From the NCBI GenBank assembly GCA_013824615.1, contig PNOC01000010.1:17781-81780 (forward strand): DNA of 64,000 nt, written 5' to 3'. The stretch is from Thermodesulfovibrio sp. (GTDB taxonomy: Bacteria; Nitrospirota; Thermodesulfovibrionia; Thermodesulfovibrionales; UBA6898). The notes under the pieces are model-generated. The model had not been told where the DNA came from. It searched no databases and saw only the letters and a program-made list of their open reading frames with translations. This document shows, piece after piece, positions 17,471 to 26,346 of this stretch; positions within the stretch are counted from its first letter, which is position 1, and each line of letters opens with the position of its first letter. Position numbers and translations under genes: made by a program.

Positions 17471-18076
17471 TCATACGGAAAATCTTCTCTTCTTTAACAG
17501 CATCCTTATAGCCAATCCACTGTCGCGCTTTATCCATACCAGACAAAAAAGGGCCGAGGCCAGGACTACCCAGGAAAGAACCTGCTCACCCCTTCGAAAC
17601 ATTGCAATGGCGCCGGACAGCAGAAAAATCAAAAACCCCCCCGGGATAAATATTCTCGACATGATCTCTCTGAGGACTGCTATACTTCGAAAGCTTTTGG
17701 CGGCCTCATCCTTGTTGCCGAGTCTCTCATACAAAAGTCCCCGCTGATAATGCATATAATTATTGCCGGGGTCGTGAGCAAGGACCCTGTCAAAATATAA
17801 GCGTGCCCGTTCAGGATCTTTCTCCTGCAACTGCAGGGCAAGCCTTACCATAAGCGTATGGGCGTTGCTCGATTTTACAAAGCATTCTTCCGCCTGTTCC
17901 GCCCTTCCCGTCTCCTCCAGGATAATGCCCTTCAGGAACCAGCCCCGGTGAAAATCAGGCGCTGCCTCAAGAAGCTCAGCCACTGCCCTTTCCGCAGACG
18001 GATATTCCTTTCGTTCGTAGTAAAAGAGGGCTTTTTCAAGCAGTTTATCAATCGTTGCTATAGAAGGTTGCGTCAC
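17471..18076 (-). CDS. TPR-repeat protein with two C-terminal membrane helices
   Basis: The 201-residue protein begins with three or four tetratricopeptide repeats (about residues 8-130; for example LEKALFYYERKEYPSAERAV and YMHYQRGLLYERLGNKDEA), which make a helical protein-binding scaffold. Two hydrophobic helices follow (about 143-160 and 167-182), then a short basic tail. The start is GTG with GGAGGAAAAC upstream. No enzymatic motif is seen. It stands just beyond the hairpin that closes the acetate-symporter operon and probably has its own promoter. Confidence 0.75.
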   Translation of the reverse strand: MTQPSIATIDKLLEKALFYYERKEYPSAERAVAELLEAAPDFHRGWFLKGIILEETGRAEQAEECFVKSSNAHTLMVRLALQLQEKDPERARLYFDRVLAHDPGNNYMHYQRGLLYERLGNKDEAAKSFRSIAVLREIMSRIFIPGGFLIFLLSGAIAMFRRGEQVLSWVVLASALFCLVWIKRDSGLAIRMLLKKRRFSV

Positions 18077-18108
18077 TATATAAGTTTTCCTCCAGCACTA
18101 GTAACTTT

Positions 18109-18156
18109 CAGCCGGAAGACCTGTAGGCCGATTACGGTCACCAGGTCTTCCGGCTG
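18109..18156 (-). terminator. Hairpin downstream of actP
   Basis: A perfect 15-bp stem (CAGCCGGAAGACCTG with CAGGTCTTCCGGCTG) and an 18-base loop, 24 bases after the actP stop. No U-run follows on either strand, so it may act with Rho or as an mRNA 3'-end stabiliser rather than as a classical intrinsic terminator. Confidence 0.6.
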
Positions 18157-18179
18157 TTCACAACGGAATCAATAAATGT

Positions 18180-20087
18180 CTAGTCTTCTGCTCCTACCCC
18201 AATATATTCCCTGAGTTTTTCCGCATCAAATTTCTTCTCAGCTTCCCTGTCAGGAGACATGAGTGAGGCGAGAATGCCGATGAGAAAGGCTCCGGCCATT
18301 GAATATATGCCAGGGTTTTTGAGCGGGAATATCGGCTTCGGCATCGCTGAACTCGCTTCCTTCTTTTCAGCTTCATACTTGGGCTTTGCGTCAGCAAGCA
18401 GTTTATCGGCTGCCGCAGTATCAATAATTGCAAGGCCCTGAAGCACTTCAACAGTCTTTGCCGTACTGCCTTCAGCCGCCTTGATCTGAGCTGCGCGGTC
18501 TTTCTCATCCTTCAGCTCTGCAAGTGCAACCTTCTTCTTCTCAAGACCGGTCTGCTCATCAGCAATTGCCTTGTCGATTTCGGCCTTGTTGCCGGCAATC
18601 ACTTTGTACTTGCCGAGCGCCTCGGTGGAGCTCTTGAACGAGGCATCCAGCGCCTTAACCTTGGCATCAACAGCGGCCTTCTCGGACTTATGTACGATAT
18701 CAACCCATACGGTAGGGCTGAGGATCAACAGGATTGTCGCAATTGCAAGTCCGGTATAGATGCTCAGTACAGCACCGGCAGTAGTGAATTTCTTCCACAT
18801 AAGAGACATAAGCAGGGCAGGGAAGTTTGCACTGGCGGCAATAGCAAAGGTAAGACCGACGAGAAAGGCGACATTCTGCCCTTTAAAAAGTATTCCGAGG
18901 GCAATTGCGGTAACGCCAAGACCGACCGTCGCCATCTTTGCGACCCTCACCTCGTCCTTTTCAGAGGCCTGACCGTGCCTGATAACACCAACATACAGGT
19001 CATGCGAAAAAGCAGATGCTCCGGCAAGCGTCAGCCCGGAGACAACAGCAAGAATCGTTGCAAAGGCAACCGCAGAAAGGAATCCAAGAAAAAGATTGCC
19101 TCCGAGGGCCTCGGCCAGAAGAGGACCTGCCATGTTGCCACCTGCATCAACACCCATAATAATCTTCTGCCCGACAATCACTGCCGCACCAAACCCGATA
19201 GTAACTGTAAGGATATAGAAATAGCCGATAAAGCCGGTAGCATAGAAAACAGACTTTCTGGCTGCCTTGACATCAGGCACGGTGAAGAACCTCATAAGGA
19301 TATGTGGCAGGCCGGCAGTACCAAACATAAGGGCCAGTCCGAGTGAAAAGGCATCCATGGGACTGGTTACAAGACCGCCCGGCTCAAGGAACTTCTGCCC
19401 GAGAGGCGTTGCTGTTGAGGCCTGCTTAAAGAGCTCGCCGTAACTGAACCCGAACTTGTTGAGAGTCATAAAAACAAGAACCGTCGCTCCGCTCAGAAGA
19501 AGAACTGCCTTGATGATCTGGACCCAGGTCGTGGCAATCATCCCGCCGAAGATAACATAGGATATCATCAGTGCCCCGGTGACGACAATCGCCACTTCAA
19601 ACGGCAGGCCGAACATCAACTTGATCAGAGTCCCCGCGCCCACCATCTGGGCAATGAGGTAGGTGAGAACAACGACCAGCGAACCGGCGGCGGCGGCGGC
19701 CCGGATCGGCCTCTGATTAAGCCGGTAGGAGACAACGTCGGCAAAGGTATACTTGCCGAGATTCCTCAGGGGTTCAGAAAGGAGGAACATGACTATCGGC
19801 CAGCCGACCAGCCAGCCGACAGAATAGATGAGACCGTCATAGCCTTTTGTTGCCACAAGTCCGGCAATACCCAGGAAGGAGGCAGCACTCATATAATCGC
19901 CTGCCAGCGCCAGCCCGTTCTGGAAACCGGTGACACTTCTGCCTGCTGCATAAAAATCCTTTGTGGTCTTCGTTCTCTTTGCGGCCCAGTACGTTATAGC
20001 AAGGGTGCTGACCACGAAGGCGAGAAAAAACATGATCGCAGTCGGGTTGGCCTGTCCTATCATTGTTTGTGTAGCAGCTGTTGGCAT
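18180..20087 (-). CDS. actP: Acetate/cation symporter, ActP type, with a coiled-coil insertion
   Basis: Sodium:solute symporter (SLC5/SSS) family, 635 residues against about 550 in E. coli ActP. The first half shows the family pattern: [39 protein letters not shown] and [17 protein letters not shown]. The extra length is a single insertion of about 110 residues (roughly 465-575), rich in Ala, Lys, Glu and Leu with coiled-coil character, between IVHKSEK and PIFPLKNPG, where E. coli has only HEKAIFP. With a 13-helix, N-out topology this loop would be periplasmic (inference). The gene follows the DUF485 partner by 3 bases. Likely substrates are acetate, glycolate or pyruvate with Na+ or H+. Confidence 0.9.
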   Translation of the reverse strand: MPTAATQTMIGQANPTAIMFFLAFVVSTLAITYWAAKRTKTTKDFYAAGRSVTGFQNGLALAGDYMSAASFLGIAGLVATKGYDGLIYSVGWLVGWPIVMFLLSEPLRNLGKYTFADVVSYRLNQRPIRAAAAAGSLVVVLTYLIAQMVGAGTLIKLMFGLPFEVAIVVTGALMISYVIFGGMIATTWVQIIKAVLLLSGATVLVFMTLNKFGFSYGELFKQASTATPLGQKFLEPGGLVTSPMDAFSLGLALMFGTAGLPHILMRFFTVPDVKAARKSVFYATGFIGYFYILTVTIGFGAAVIVGQKIIMGVDAGGNMAGPLLAEALGGNLFLGFLSAVAFATILAVVSGLTLAGASAFSHDLYVGVIRHGQASEKDEVRVAKMATVGLGVTAIALGILFKGQNVAFLVGLTFAIAASANFPALLMSLMWKKFTTAGAVLSIYTGLAIATILLILSPTVWVDIVHKSEKAAVDAKVKALDASFKSSTEALGKYKVIAGNKAEIDKAIADEQTGLEKKKVALAELKDEKDRAAQIKAAEGSTAKTVEVLQGLAIIDTAAADKLLADAKPKYEAEKKEASSAMPKPIFPLKNPGIYSMAGAFLIGILASLMSPDREAEKKFDAEKLREYIGVGAED

Positions 20088-20090
20088 CTA

Positions 20091-20405
20091 TTAACCCCCC
20101 ATCTTATCTTTAATTTTCTGTACTTCTTTATCGTAGACAGTATTGGCCCAGAATATATAACCTGCCGTAAGGACCCAGGACAGAACAATGGTCATCACCG
20201 CGATCGGAATGCCAATTGTCGTTGCACTGTCTTCGCTTATCTTCTGGGCAAGAAAAGGCTTGTTATACGCAATCAGCCCCACAAACCCGAAATAGAGGAC
20301 GAGTTCCACGATAGTGAGAATGATCGAAATAGTGTTCTTCTTTGACACCAGCGCCTTGAAATCCGGATCATCCAGAATTTGAAGGGCCGTCTTGTTCGTA
20401 GCCAT
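20091..20405 (-). CDS. yjcH: DUF485 inner-membrane protein, YjcH-like symporter partner
   Basis: Membrane protein of 104 residues with two helices (about 25-47 and 65-88). The N-terminal LDDPDFKALVSKKN segment matches the DUF485 signature, where a short amphipathic stretch precedes the first helix. Genes of this family sit directly before actP in many bacteria, as here with a 3-base gap, and are thought to be an accessory subunit of the symporter. The ATG at 20405 has GGGAGG upstream. The promoter region is 20406-20660. Confidence 0.9.
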   Translation of the reverse strand: MATNKTALQILDDPDFKALVSKKNTISIILTIVELVLYFGFVGLIAYNKPFLAQKISEDSATTIGIPIAVMTIVLSWVLTAGYIFWANTVYDKEVQKIKDKMGG

Positions 20406-20666
20406 TACATGTACCTCCCTGAGTATAATCGGACTGCATACACGGTCCGCACATCAGAAATTAGAAGCCTTGAGATATTGCCTGACTCCCACCTCCCTTT
20501 ATATGCCGGCATAATTTCATCAGATCACACAATAATTAATACAGCAACATACCTGTCAGTGCATTACTCATATCAATACCACAAAATCTGTCAAGGTCAT
20601 ACCAATAATTATTCATTGCCGTCCTTTTATTAACCTGGCAAATAAATACATGTAACTTTCTGCTCT

Positions 20667-20741
20667 GTCATTCCACGACTTGATCGGGGAATCCAGGTAT
20701 TTCAATAGGTTCTGGATTGTCCGGTCAAGCCGGACAATGAC
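20667..20741. repeat. Dispersed palindromic repeat, copy 2, inside a longer inverted repeat
   Basis: Ends GTCATTCC and ACAATGAC with two internal hairpins (the second is TTGTCCGGTCAAGCCGGACAA). Outer arms TTAACCTGGCAAATAAA (just left) and TTTATTGCTTGCCAGGTTAA (just right) are inverted copies, so the core sits at the tip of a longer palindrome spanning about 20630-20772. The rest of the 20406-20793 gap holds the promoter side of yjcH-actP and no gene. Confidence 0.7.
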
Positions 20742-20793
20742 AATATTGCTCTTTATTGCTTGCCAGGTTAATACATATCTCATGCCCACCCCC

Positions 20794-22704
20794 TTACCAT
20801 ATAAGCGGTTTATACCGCTCTATCAGGATATCCTGTAACTTCGAGATCAGGCTGAAGGCATTCCTCATTGTCTTCTTCTCGAGATTGCTGAGGGTATTAG
20901 GGTTGATGAAATTATCAGGTTCCAGGCCGGCCTCTATCTGTTCGAACTGATGGCGGATCCTCAAAAGCATGATAAACTCGAAGGCCTGCTCAAGCTCATC
21001 AGCGTAGTCGTTGAGAATGGTATGACGGGAGCGCAGCGCAGCTATGCGTTCAAGCGTTGAGGTCTCCGGTATACCTTTTTCAAGGGCAAAAAGTCTCACC
21101 ATATCCACAAACAAGGCAAGACCTTTAATCTTAAGGTTCAGTTGATCCTTGTGTTCTCCGTTCTTCTCTACAATGAAAGAACGGAAAAATCCGACAGGAG
21201 GGGTATTCTTGATTATGGTGTTTGCCATATACCCAAGGAATATCATCTGCCCCTCAAGTATGCCGTTCAGGGACTCGCGCACCTCCCCGGCCAGACTGAA
21301 GTCGCCGTGCAGCGGTCTGAAATCAAAAAATATAAGAGACTTCAGCACCGCGTCCGGCGTCGGGGTATATATCCAGGTCGAAAAGTATTTTTTCCAGGCC
21401 CTGACCGGCTGGCACCACTGCGGGTTGCTCGCCATGTAGTCAGCGGGACAGACAGGAAAGCCACAGCGAACAAGGCCGTCCCTCACTGCAGAGGCAAACT
21501 CTTTGAAATATTCTGCAATCCCTGGTTCATCCTCTTCAACAGAGGGGTTGGCATAGATAATGGCATTGTCCTGATCAGTCTTGAAGGTCTGCTCTTTTCT
21601 GCCTTCACTGCCGAAGATTATCCAGCAATAGGCAACAGGTGGATCCCCCAAGCTCCTCTCGGTGATTTCGAGAATCTTGCGCTGGAGACGGTCGTTGAGT
21701 TCGCTGATGATCCGCGTAATATTCCCCGCCCTTGCCCCCTCCTTCATCAGCAGGCCGATTACGCTGTTGATCTTCTTTGCCGTCAGGACCAGGCCATCAA
21801 TCGTCTGCTGGCTTTCAATCTCCCTGGCAAGTGAGATCGGCGAAGTCCCCTGCAGAATCATCAGGTCATGATTTGTTACAACACCCCTGAGTTTTCCGTC
21901 CCCGAGGACCAGAAGATGGTGCAGATCGTAACGGATCATCCGCAACAGTGCTTCGAAGCAATATTCCCGGGCATCAACAGTAATCAGATCAGCACTCATG
22001 ACGGTCTGTATGCTGTCTGCCGGGTTTCTTCCTGTTGCCAAAACTTTGTCCCGGAGGTCCCTGTCAGTTACAATGCCCACCGGAATATCGCCAGCATCAA
22101 GTAGGACCAGTGAACTGACCGCGTTGCGCGACATAATTTCTGCCGCATCCTTTATGGATATATCCGGTGAGGCGGTAATCGCCTCCCTGGCGACAATGTC
22201 TCCTACAACCGTAGCAGCAAGCCGTCGGTCGCCTCCACCGTAAAGCAGGCTGGCCTTATGGATTTCGTTGTAGGTCTTGTCAATATATAAATTGAGATAG
22301 GACGACAGGAAGTATTCAGCAAACGGAGGGTGCAACTCCAGCAGCTTGACAACAGCTGCCTTGGCAATGAGGTAGCAGGTGGTCTCCTCGGTTGCCACAA
22401 CATTGGCCCGCGACTTGTCGCCGCTGACCAACGACAGAAATCCGAATGTATCGTATTCCGACCTGGTGCCGAGCGAAACTTCTTCATTATCTGCTGATCT
22501 TCTGAAAACCCTGACGGAACCTGTAACGATCACCCGGAGATATTCGCTGGCCGGCCCATCCTGGTGCAGAACAATGGACCCCTTCGGATAAATCTCTATA
22601 GAAACATAACCGGCCAGCTCATTGAGGGCGGTTTCGTCGAGGTCCTGAAACGGCGAAACGCCTCTGAGGAATTCTACGACTTCTGCTGTTGATGCACTCT
22701 TCAA
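20794..22704 (-). CDS. cNMP-CBS-DUF294 nucleotidyltransferase, paralogue 1
   Basis: Cytosolic signalling protein of 636 residues. Domain order: cyclic-nucleotide-binding fold (about 12-135), two CBS motifs (about 170-290), a GlnD-like nucleotidyltransferase domain (about 330-440) and a helical DUF294 C-terminal domain (about 450-630). The transferase signature is FGSEGRKEQ with TDQDNAI (Gly365-Ser366, Asp377, Asp379), so catalysis looks intact. The target is unknown; by analogy with GlnD it could attach a nucleotide to a protein. It lies upstream of yjcH-actP on the same strand, and the same protein type recurs beside the other symporter operon, which points to control of carbon uptake. No exonuclease gene accompanies this copy. 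Confidence 0.9.
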   Translation of the reverse strand: MKSASTAEVVEFLRGVSPFQDLDETALNELAGYVSIEIYPKGSIVLHQDGPASEYLRVIVTGSVRVFRRSADNEEVSLGTRSEYDTFGFLSLVSGDKSRANVVATEETTCYLIAKAAVVKLLELHPPFAEYFLSSYLNLYIDKTYNEIHKASLLYGGGDRRLAATVVGDIVAREAITASPDISIKDAAEIMSRNAVSSLVLLDAGDIPVGIVTDRDLRDKVLATGRNPADSIQTVMSADLITVDAREYCFEALLRMIRYDLHHLLVLGDGKLRGVVTNHDLMILQGTSPISLAREIESQQTIDGLVLTAKKINSVIGLLMKEGARAGNITRIISELNDRLQRKILEITERSLGDPPVAYCWIIFGSEGRKEQTFKTDQDNAIIYANPSVEEDEPGIAEYFKEFASAVRDGLVRCGFPVCPADYMASNPQWCQPVRAWKKYFSTWIYTPTPDAVLKSLIFFDFRPLHGDFSLAGEVRESLNGILEGQMIFLGYMANTIIKNTPPVGFFRSFIVEKNGEHKDQLNLKIKGLALFVDMVRLFALEKGIPETSTLERIAALRSRHTILNDYADELEQAFEFIMLLRIRHQFEQIEAGLEPDNFINPNTLSNLEKKTMRNAFSLISKLQDILIERYKPLIW

Positions 22705-23157
22705 GATTTGTCGCTCTTCAGCATTTAATGCAGCTCACTAAAAAGGAGAGAGGCCTTGAACCCAGCTTTTATACCAGAACCAAACATTTCTTCCTTTCTG
22801 ACAGTCTCCACCCAGAGTGAACCCAACTATGTAAGAGTCAAGTTATAATATATAGAAATATCGCAAATTTGGTGCCATAATGAACATCTCAAAAGACATA
22901 GCGATAATATTCAATAAAATCAATGGTATTTAGCATATTAAGGGAAAGGATAGTTGGGATTTCCTGAGGATTTATTCATGATCTATGCTACTAATGGTAA
23001 CCTATCTCATGGCAAGTGTCAAAATATAATTATTAATCAACTAGATAATAGAACTTACATATTGTTGCATAGGAGAGGCGCTCTGCTACAAAACGTTACG
23101 CATAATAGATTAACAAACTGTTTTTCAATGCAGATGAATAGAAAAGAATTTTGTTCG
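22705..23157. other. AT-rich intergenic region without a recognisable gene
   Basis: About 450 bases between the DUF294 gene and the next minus-strand gene. The only open frame (22954-23220, plus) overlaps the following gene on the opposite strand, lacks a ribosome-binding site and has no family resemblance. The AT-rich part (22830-23130) probably includes the promoter of the DUF294-actP unit. No hairpin or repeat was found. Confidence 0.4.
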
Positions 23158-23583
23158 TCACCCCTTGCTGCGCTTTGTTTCGAGAAATTCGAACACCTTC
23201 TCAACATCAGCAGGGTCTAAATCTTTCAGCCAGATGATAACATCCTTTTTCCATTTGTCATCCCTGAGAGTAATCACAATGCGATTTTTATCAGGACGGG
23301 ACACTCTTACGATATTCCGATACCGGACAAGCTCCTTTGTGCGGGACTGGCTCAGTTCCAGGAAATCTTCTCTGAGAAAAATCTGGGGCTTTCTGCTTTT
23401 GACAAGAGTCATGATAAACATGCCAAGACCGAAGATGATCATAAACCCGGCAGCGTTCGATGCGATCTGGTTCCGCAGGACCGCCTGAACAATCAGAGCG
23501 ATCCCTCCCAGGGCTAATACGCCATACATGACGAGAAAAAAAAGGGCCTGTGATTTCTTCTGATAGATTTTAGTGCCGATCAT
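23158..23583 (-). CDS. Membrane protein of unknown function, two helices plus a PH-like domain
   Basis: The 141-residue protein has two membrane helices at about residues 13-33 and 43-60. A soluble domain of alternating beta strands follows, with FLREDFLELSQSR and NRIVITLRDD, ending in a helix (VEKVFEFLETKR). The layout resembles bacterial PH-domain-type membrane proteins, but I cannot name a family. Charged residues after the second helix suggest the domain is cytoplasmic. No partner is obvious; the next gene is an isochorismatase-fold hydrolase on the same strand 42 bases away. Confidence 0.65.
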   Translation of the reverse strand: MIGTKIYQKKSQALFFLVMYGVLALGGIALIVQAVLRNQIASNAAGFMIIFGLGMFIMTLVKSRKPQIFLREDFLELSQSRTKELVRYRNIVRVSRPDKNRIVITLRDDKWKKDVIIWLKDLDPADVEKVFEFLETKRSKG

Positions 23584-23625
23584 ACGCTATTCAGTTTAAT
23601 AATAAGCGCTCCAAAAACTCAACGC

Positions 23626-24177
23626 CTATTTTATCCTCCTTGATATGATTTTGAATTCTTCGGTGCCTGCCTTTTCGAGCAGCTGGAAAAGCACGGTTTC
23701 GGTGCAGGTGATAACTGCGCCTGCGTCCCGCATATATTCGAGGGCTGTTTTATAATTATCCTTTGTCCGCGAGCAGATAGCATCACTGACCGAATGTACT
23801 GCATAACCCTCCGCCAGGAGGTCGACGCAGGTCTGAAGCACGCAGACATGTGTCTCCATACCGCAAAGTATGACTTTCTTTCTTCCCGTTGCCCTGAGTG
23901 TTTCGGCAAAGGACCCCATACTGCAGCAACTGAAGGTCAGCTTCTCGTGTGGCTGGTATGGCTGCAGTGCCTCTTTCAGTTCAGCAACTGTAGGCCCAAG
24001 CCCTTTCGGGTACTGCTCATTGAGGATCAGCGGAATTTTCAGCAGCCTGGCAAGTTCTATCAGATGCAGGCAGTTGTCCAGGACCTTCTTACGGTCATCC
24101 ATGACAACAGCCAATCTCTCCTGGATATCAACAAGTACCAACACTGCATCATCTTTTTTCAGCATAAATTTATCCAC
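23626..24177 (-). CDS. Isochorismatase-family cysteine hydrolase
   Basis: The 183-residue alpha/beta hydrolase of the nicotinamidase/isochorismatase superfamily has the expected triad Asp17 (VLVDIQE), Lys79 (PHEKLTF) and Cys112 (METHVCVLQTC), with the usual cis-peptide region CGMETHV. The family hydrolyses amides such as nicotinamide, or isochorismate ethers; the closest types (YcaC-like) have no fixed substrate. An internal ATG five codons in is an alternative start. It lies apart from NAD or siderophore genes, so the substrate cannot be inferred. Confidence 0.88.
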   Translation of the reverse strand: MDKFMLKKDDAVLVLVDIQERLAVVMDDRKKVLDNCLHLIELARLLKIPLILNEQYPKGLGPTVAELKEALQPYQPHEKLTFSCCSMGSFAETLRATGRKKVILCGMETHVCVLQTCVDLLAEGYAVHSVSDAICSRTKDNYKTALEYMRDAGAVITCTETVLFQLLEKAGTEEFKIISRRIK

Positions 24178-24388
24178 TATTTTAACCTCCCACAGGGCCG
24201 AACAGGATCACAGGCTAAACATCCCAAAAGCGCCATAATGCAATATTTTAAAATGTAGTATAACTTATTGACCCTTGATTGTGAATGTTATTGACCTGTT
24301 CGCATAGTCGGGAAGGACCATATCACGGGGCACCTGACTACTGCGCTACATGTGGCATAATTGTTGGAGCAGTTCACTTCATCTATTT

Positions 24389-25081
24389 TCAGCCCGCAAG
24401 TATCATGGTTCTCCCTTGCTGAATAATTTTTCCCGAGTCCCGCAAGTTTTTCATGGCTCTCGTGATGCTTACTCTGTGGGCGCCTACGAGAAAGCTGAGC
24501 TCCTCATGGGTGAGAGGAAATTGGATAGCCGTTCCTTTCAAACTTTTCACCCCATGTTCACGGGCAACGGTGATAAGCACACGGTAAAGACGTTCCTCAA
24601 GGTTAGAGGTAGTCATCGTTTCCGCCCGACTTGTCAGAAACTCGATGCGTCGTGATAGATTCTTAATCACCTGAAGACCGATGTTCGGGACGTCGAGAAT
24701 CAGCTTTTCAAACCCCTGCCGCGAGAATCCACAGGCCAGGGATTCTTCGAGGCAGGTGGCGGTGAGAGGATAATCAAACTCTTCATTCAGCACCTGCTCC
24801 CCAAGGAAGTCACCTGCCTTGCGTATGTCCAAGGTTAGCTCCGTGCCCTCCTCGTTGAGCTTGCTCAGCTTTACCCGACCGGCCTTAATCAGAAACATTT
24901 CGACGCCTGGAAAGCCTTGCATAAAAACAGTCTGCCCCTTCTTGAACTGCTTCCGTTGGGCAGCAGCAACAAGGGCTTCCAGTTCGGATGGCTGCAGGTT
25001 CTCGAACATCCATAGATGGCCAACGCAGGTTGCTGAAAGCGCAATATCCTTACCAGCAATCTCATTACAGATACATCCCAC
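24389..25081 (-). CDS. Crp/Fnr-family transcription regulator with N-terminal cysteines
   Basis: The 230-residue regulator has a cyclic-nucleotide-type sensor barrel (about 25-140) and a winged-helix DNA-binding domain (about 150-225). The recognition region reads LTHEELSFLVGAHRVSITRAM. Cys3, Cys5 and Cys19 at the N-terminus plus Cys110 and Cys117 could ligate an Fe-S cluster as in FNR, although the spacing differs from E. coli FNR. The start is GTG with AGGAGG 12 bases upstream. Neighbouring Cys-rich small proteins and an iron-sulfur flavoprotein on the same strand are possible targets of redox control (inference). Confidence 0.88.
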   Translation of the reverse strand: MGCICNEIAGKDIALSATCVGHLWMFENLQPSELEALVAAAQRKQFKKGQTVFMQGFPGVEMFLIKAGRVKLSKLNEEGTELTLDIRKAGDFLGEQVLNEEFDYPLTATCLEESLACGFSRQGFEKLILDVPNIGLQVIKNLSRRIEFLTSRAETMTTSNLEERLYRVLITVAREHGVKSLKGTAIQFPLTHEELSFLVGAHRVSITRAMKNLRDSGKIIQQGRTMILAG

Positions 25082-25144
25082 TAGTCTGCATCGCCTCCTT
25101 GTGGCATTATTGTGCGGATGAACAGAAATCAGACCGAAATCTGG

Positions 25145-25342
25145 TCAACATCTGCAAAGTTTCTCCATTTGAGAATCAAGCGTGACTTTTTTATCCTTCC
25201 AGCATGAAGGACACATAAATTTTGATTCAAAGAATCTCTCCGGGCCGGCATAGCGGGGCACTAAATCACTTGAGGAGACAGTAGCCGTACAGTTGGGGCA
25301 TTTCAATTCCACAGGACTATTGCACTGACTGGTAGTTGTCAT
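25145..25342 (-). CDS. Small zinc-ribbon protein of unknown function
   Basis: The 65-residue protein has one well-formed CPNC...CPSC pair (KCPNCTATV and FMCPSCWKD, about 26 residues apart), which should bind one Zn or Fe, and a C-terminal LCRC. No membrane or signal segment. The ATG is preceded by GGGAGGAAACG. It follows a second small Cys-rich gene by 26 bases and precedes the Crp/Fnr gene, so the three may form one unit. No family name can be given. Confidence 0.65.
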   Translation of the reverse strand: MTTTSQCNSPVELKCPNCTATVSSSDLVPRYAGPERFFESKFMCPSCWKDKKVTLDSQMEKLCRC

Positions 25343-25368
25343 CGTTTCCTCCCTGTTTATTTACAGTA

Positions 25369-25485
25369 CTACTTTTTCTTTTCCTCTGCAAGGGTGACCT
25401 TCTTGTCGCACAGATCGCATTTCCCTTCTTCTGTGATACAAGGCTGCTTCGGTGCTTCTCCTCCGCATATTCCGCATTTTGGCAT
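25369..25485 (-). CDS. Cysteine-rich micro-protein of 38 residues
   Basis: The short frame begins MPKCGICGGEAPKQPC and continues with a CDLCDKKVTL segment, ending in a Lys-rich tail. Two CxxC knuckles (Cys4/Cys7 and Cys23/Cys26) suggest a metal-binding rubredoxin- or zinc-ribbon-like fold. A strong GGGAGGTGAAGAAC ribosome-binding site lies just before the ATG, which is the main reason to believe it is translated. It sits between the iron-sulfur flavoprotein and the zinc-ribbon gene, all on one strand. Function unknown. Confidence 0.6.
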   Translation of the reverse strand: MPKCGICGGEAPKQPCITEEGKCDLCDKKVTLAEEKKK

Positions 25486-25538
25486 GTTCTTCACCTCCCT
25501 TCCTAATACATAATTAACTGCACGTATGTTTCAGTAGA

Positions 25539-26195
25539 TCACTGCTTTCCAAGAAGGTTTCGAGCTATTTTCTTTCCGAGTTCTGCAGCTTCAGCCATGG
25601 CATCAGGCTGGGTTTCAAAGACATTTACTCCGATACTCGCGGCCGTGGCATCAGCGCCATAGAGCATTTTTATGCCACTCATATCGCATAAGTCTCCATG
25701 TCCGCATTTGACACATGGTACATTACCCTTAACCTTGACTGCGCCCTCAAAGCTCATCCCCTCTTCCATCATGTAAAATATGATCGCATTCTTGCCCATA
25801 TCAAAAGCAGGAGGTAATCCTTCGGCATTATCCGGAACTGCACAGGTTACTATGGCACCGCCCGGTTTTCCTCTCATGAAACCATTGATATGGCGAAGAG
25901 GATACAAGCGCTCAATGAAAGACTTAGTTCTGGCATCAATACTCGAATAGCTCGTGTAACAGCCGATGACCAGTGCATCAGCCTCCTTTGCTATTTCGGC
26001 CAGCATAATGCCATCGTCTTCGATAACACAACGGTTTGTCTTGAGACAGCCGAGGCAGGCTTTGCACGGGGCAATGGAATAGTCGCTCAGCTTAAGGAAC
26101 TCCGTATCCAATCCTGTCGCTTCAAGAGCGAACTTTACAGCCCGGTCAGTGTTGCTATTTGGGATGGGAGAACCAGAGACGCCTAATACTTTCAT
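25539..26195 (-). CDS. Iron-sulfur flavoprotein (Isf/NADPH-FMN reductase-like)
   Basis: Flavodoxin-fold protein of 218 residues. The phosphate loop of FMN is GVSGSPIPNSNTD (about 5-17). The compact cluster motif C-x2-C-x2-C-x5-C is Cys44, Cys47, Cys50 and Cys56, characteristic of Isf, which holds a [4Fe-4S] cluster next to FMN. A second Cys pair (VPCVKCGHGDLC, about 160-171) is extra and may bind another metal. These proteins pass electrons from ferredoxin to O2 or peroxide in anaerobes. It starts the minus-strand redox gene group and faces a GGDEF gene; a 14-bp palindrome lies between the two. Confidence 0.88.
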   Translation of the reverse strand: MKVLGVSGSPIPNSNTDRAVKFALEATGLDTEFLKLSDYSIAPCKACLGCLKTNRCVIEDDGIMLAEIAKEADALVIGCYTSYSSIDARTKSFIERLYPLRHINGFMRGKPGGAIVTCAVPDNAEGLPPAFDMGKNAIIFYMMEEGMSFEGAVKVKGNVPCVKCGHGDLCDMSGIKMLYGADATAASIGVNVFETQPDAMAEAAELGKKIARNLLGKQ

Positions 26196-26254
26196 TAATC
26201 AACCTCCTTTATGCTCTTTCTGTTTCACTATAGCAAATTAGGCGGAGTCTGTCG

Positions 26255-26268
26255 GTAGCATATGCTAC
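26255..26268. promoter_or_regulatory. Perfect 14-bp palindrome between divergent genes
   Basis: GTAGCATATGCTAC reads identically on both strands. It is 60 bases upstream of the iron-sulfur flavoprotein start and 79 bases upstream of the GGDEF gene. A dimeric regulator could control both from here. There is no direct evidence of the binding protein. Confidence 0.4.
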
Positions 26269-26346
26269 AAAGCTGCTCATGAATAGTTATTTAATTGCTG
26301 AATGCTGAATTCGCAATCAATACAAACTTTTCCAAAATTATAGGGT

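Noticed and set aside
22954..23220. 88-codon plus-strand frame in the AT-rich gap
   Set aside because: No ribosome-binding site, overlaps the following gene end on the other strand, and has no familiar motifs.
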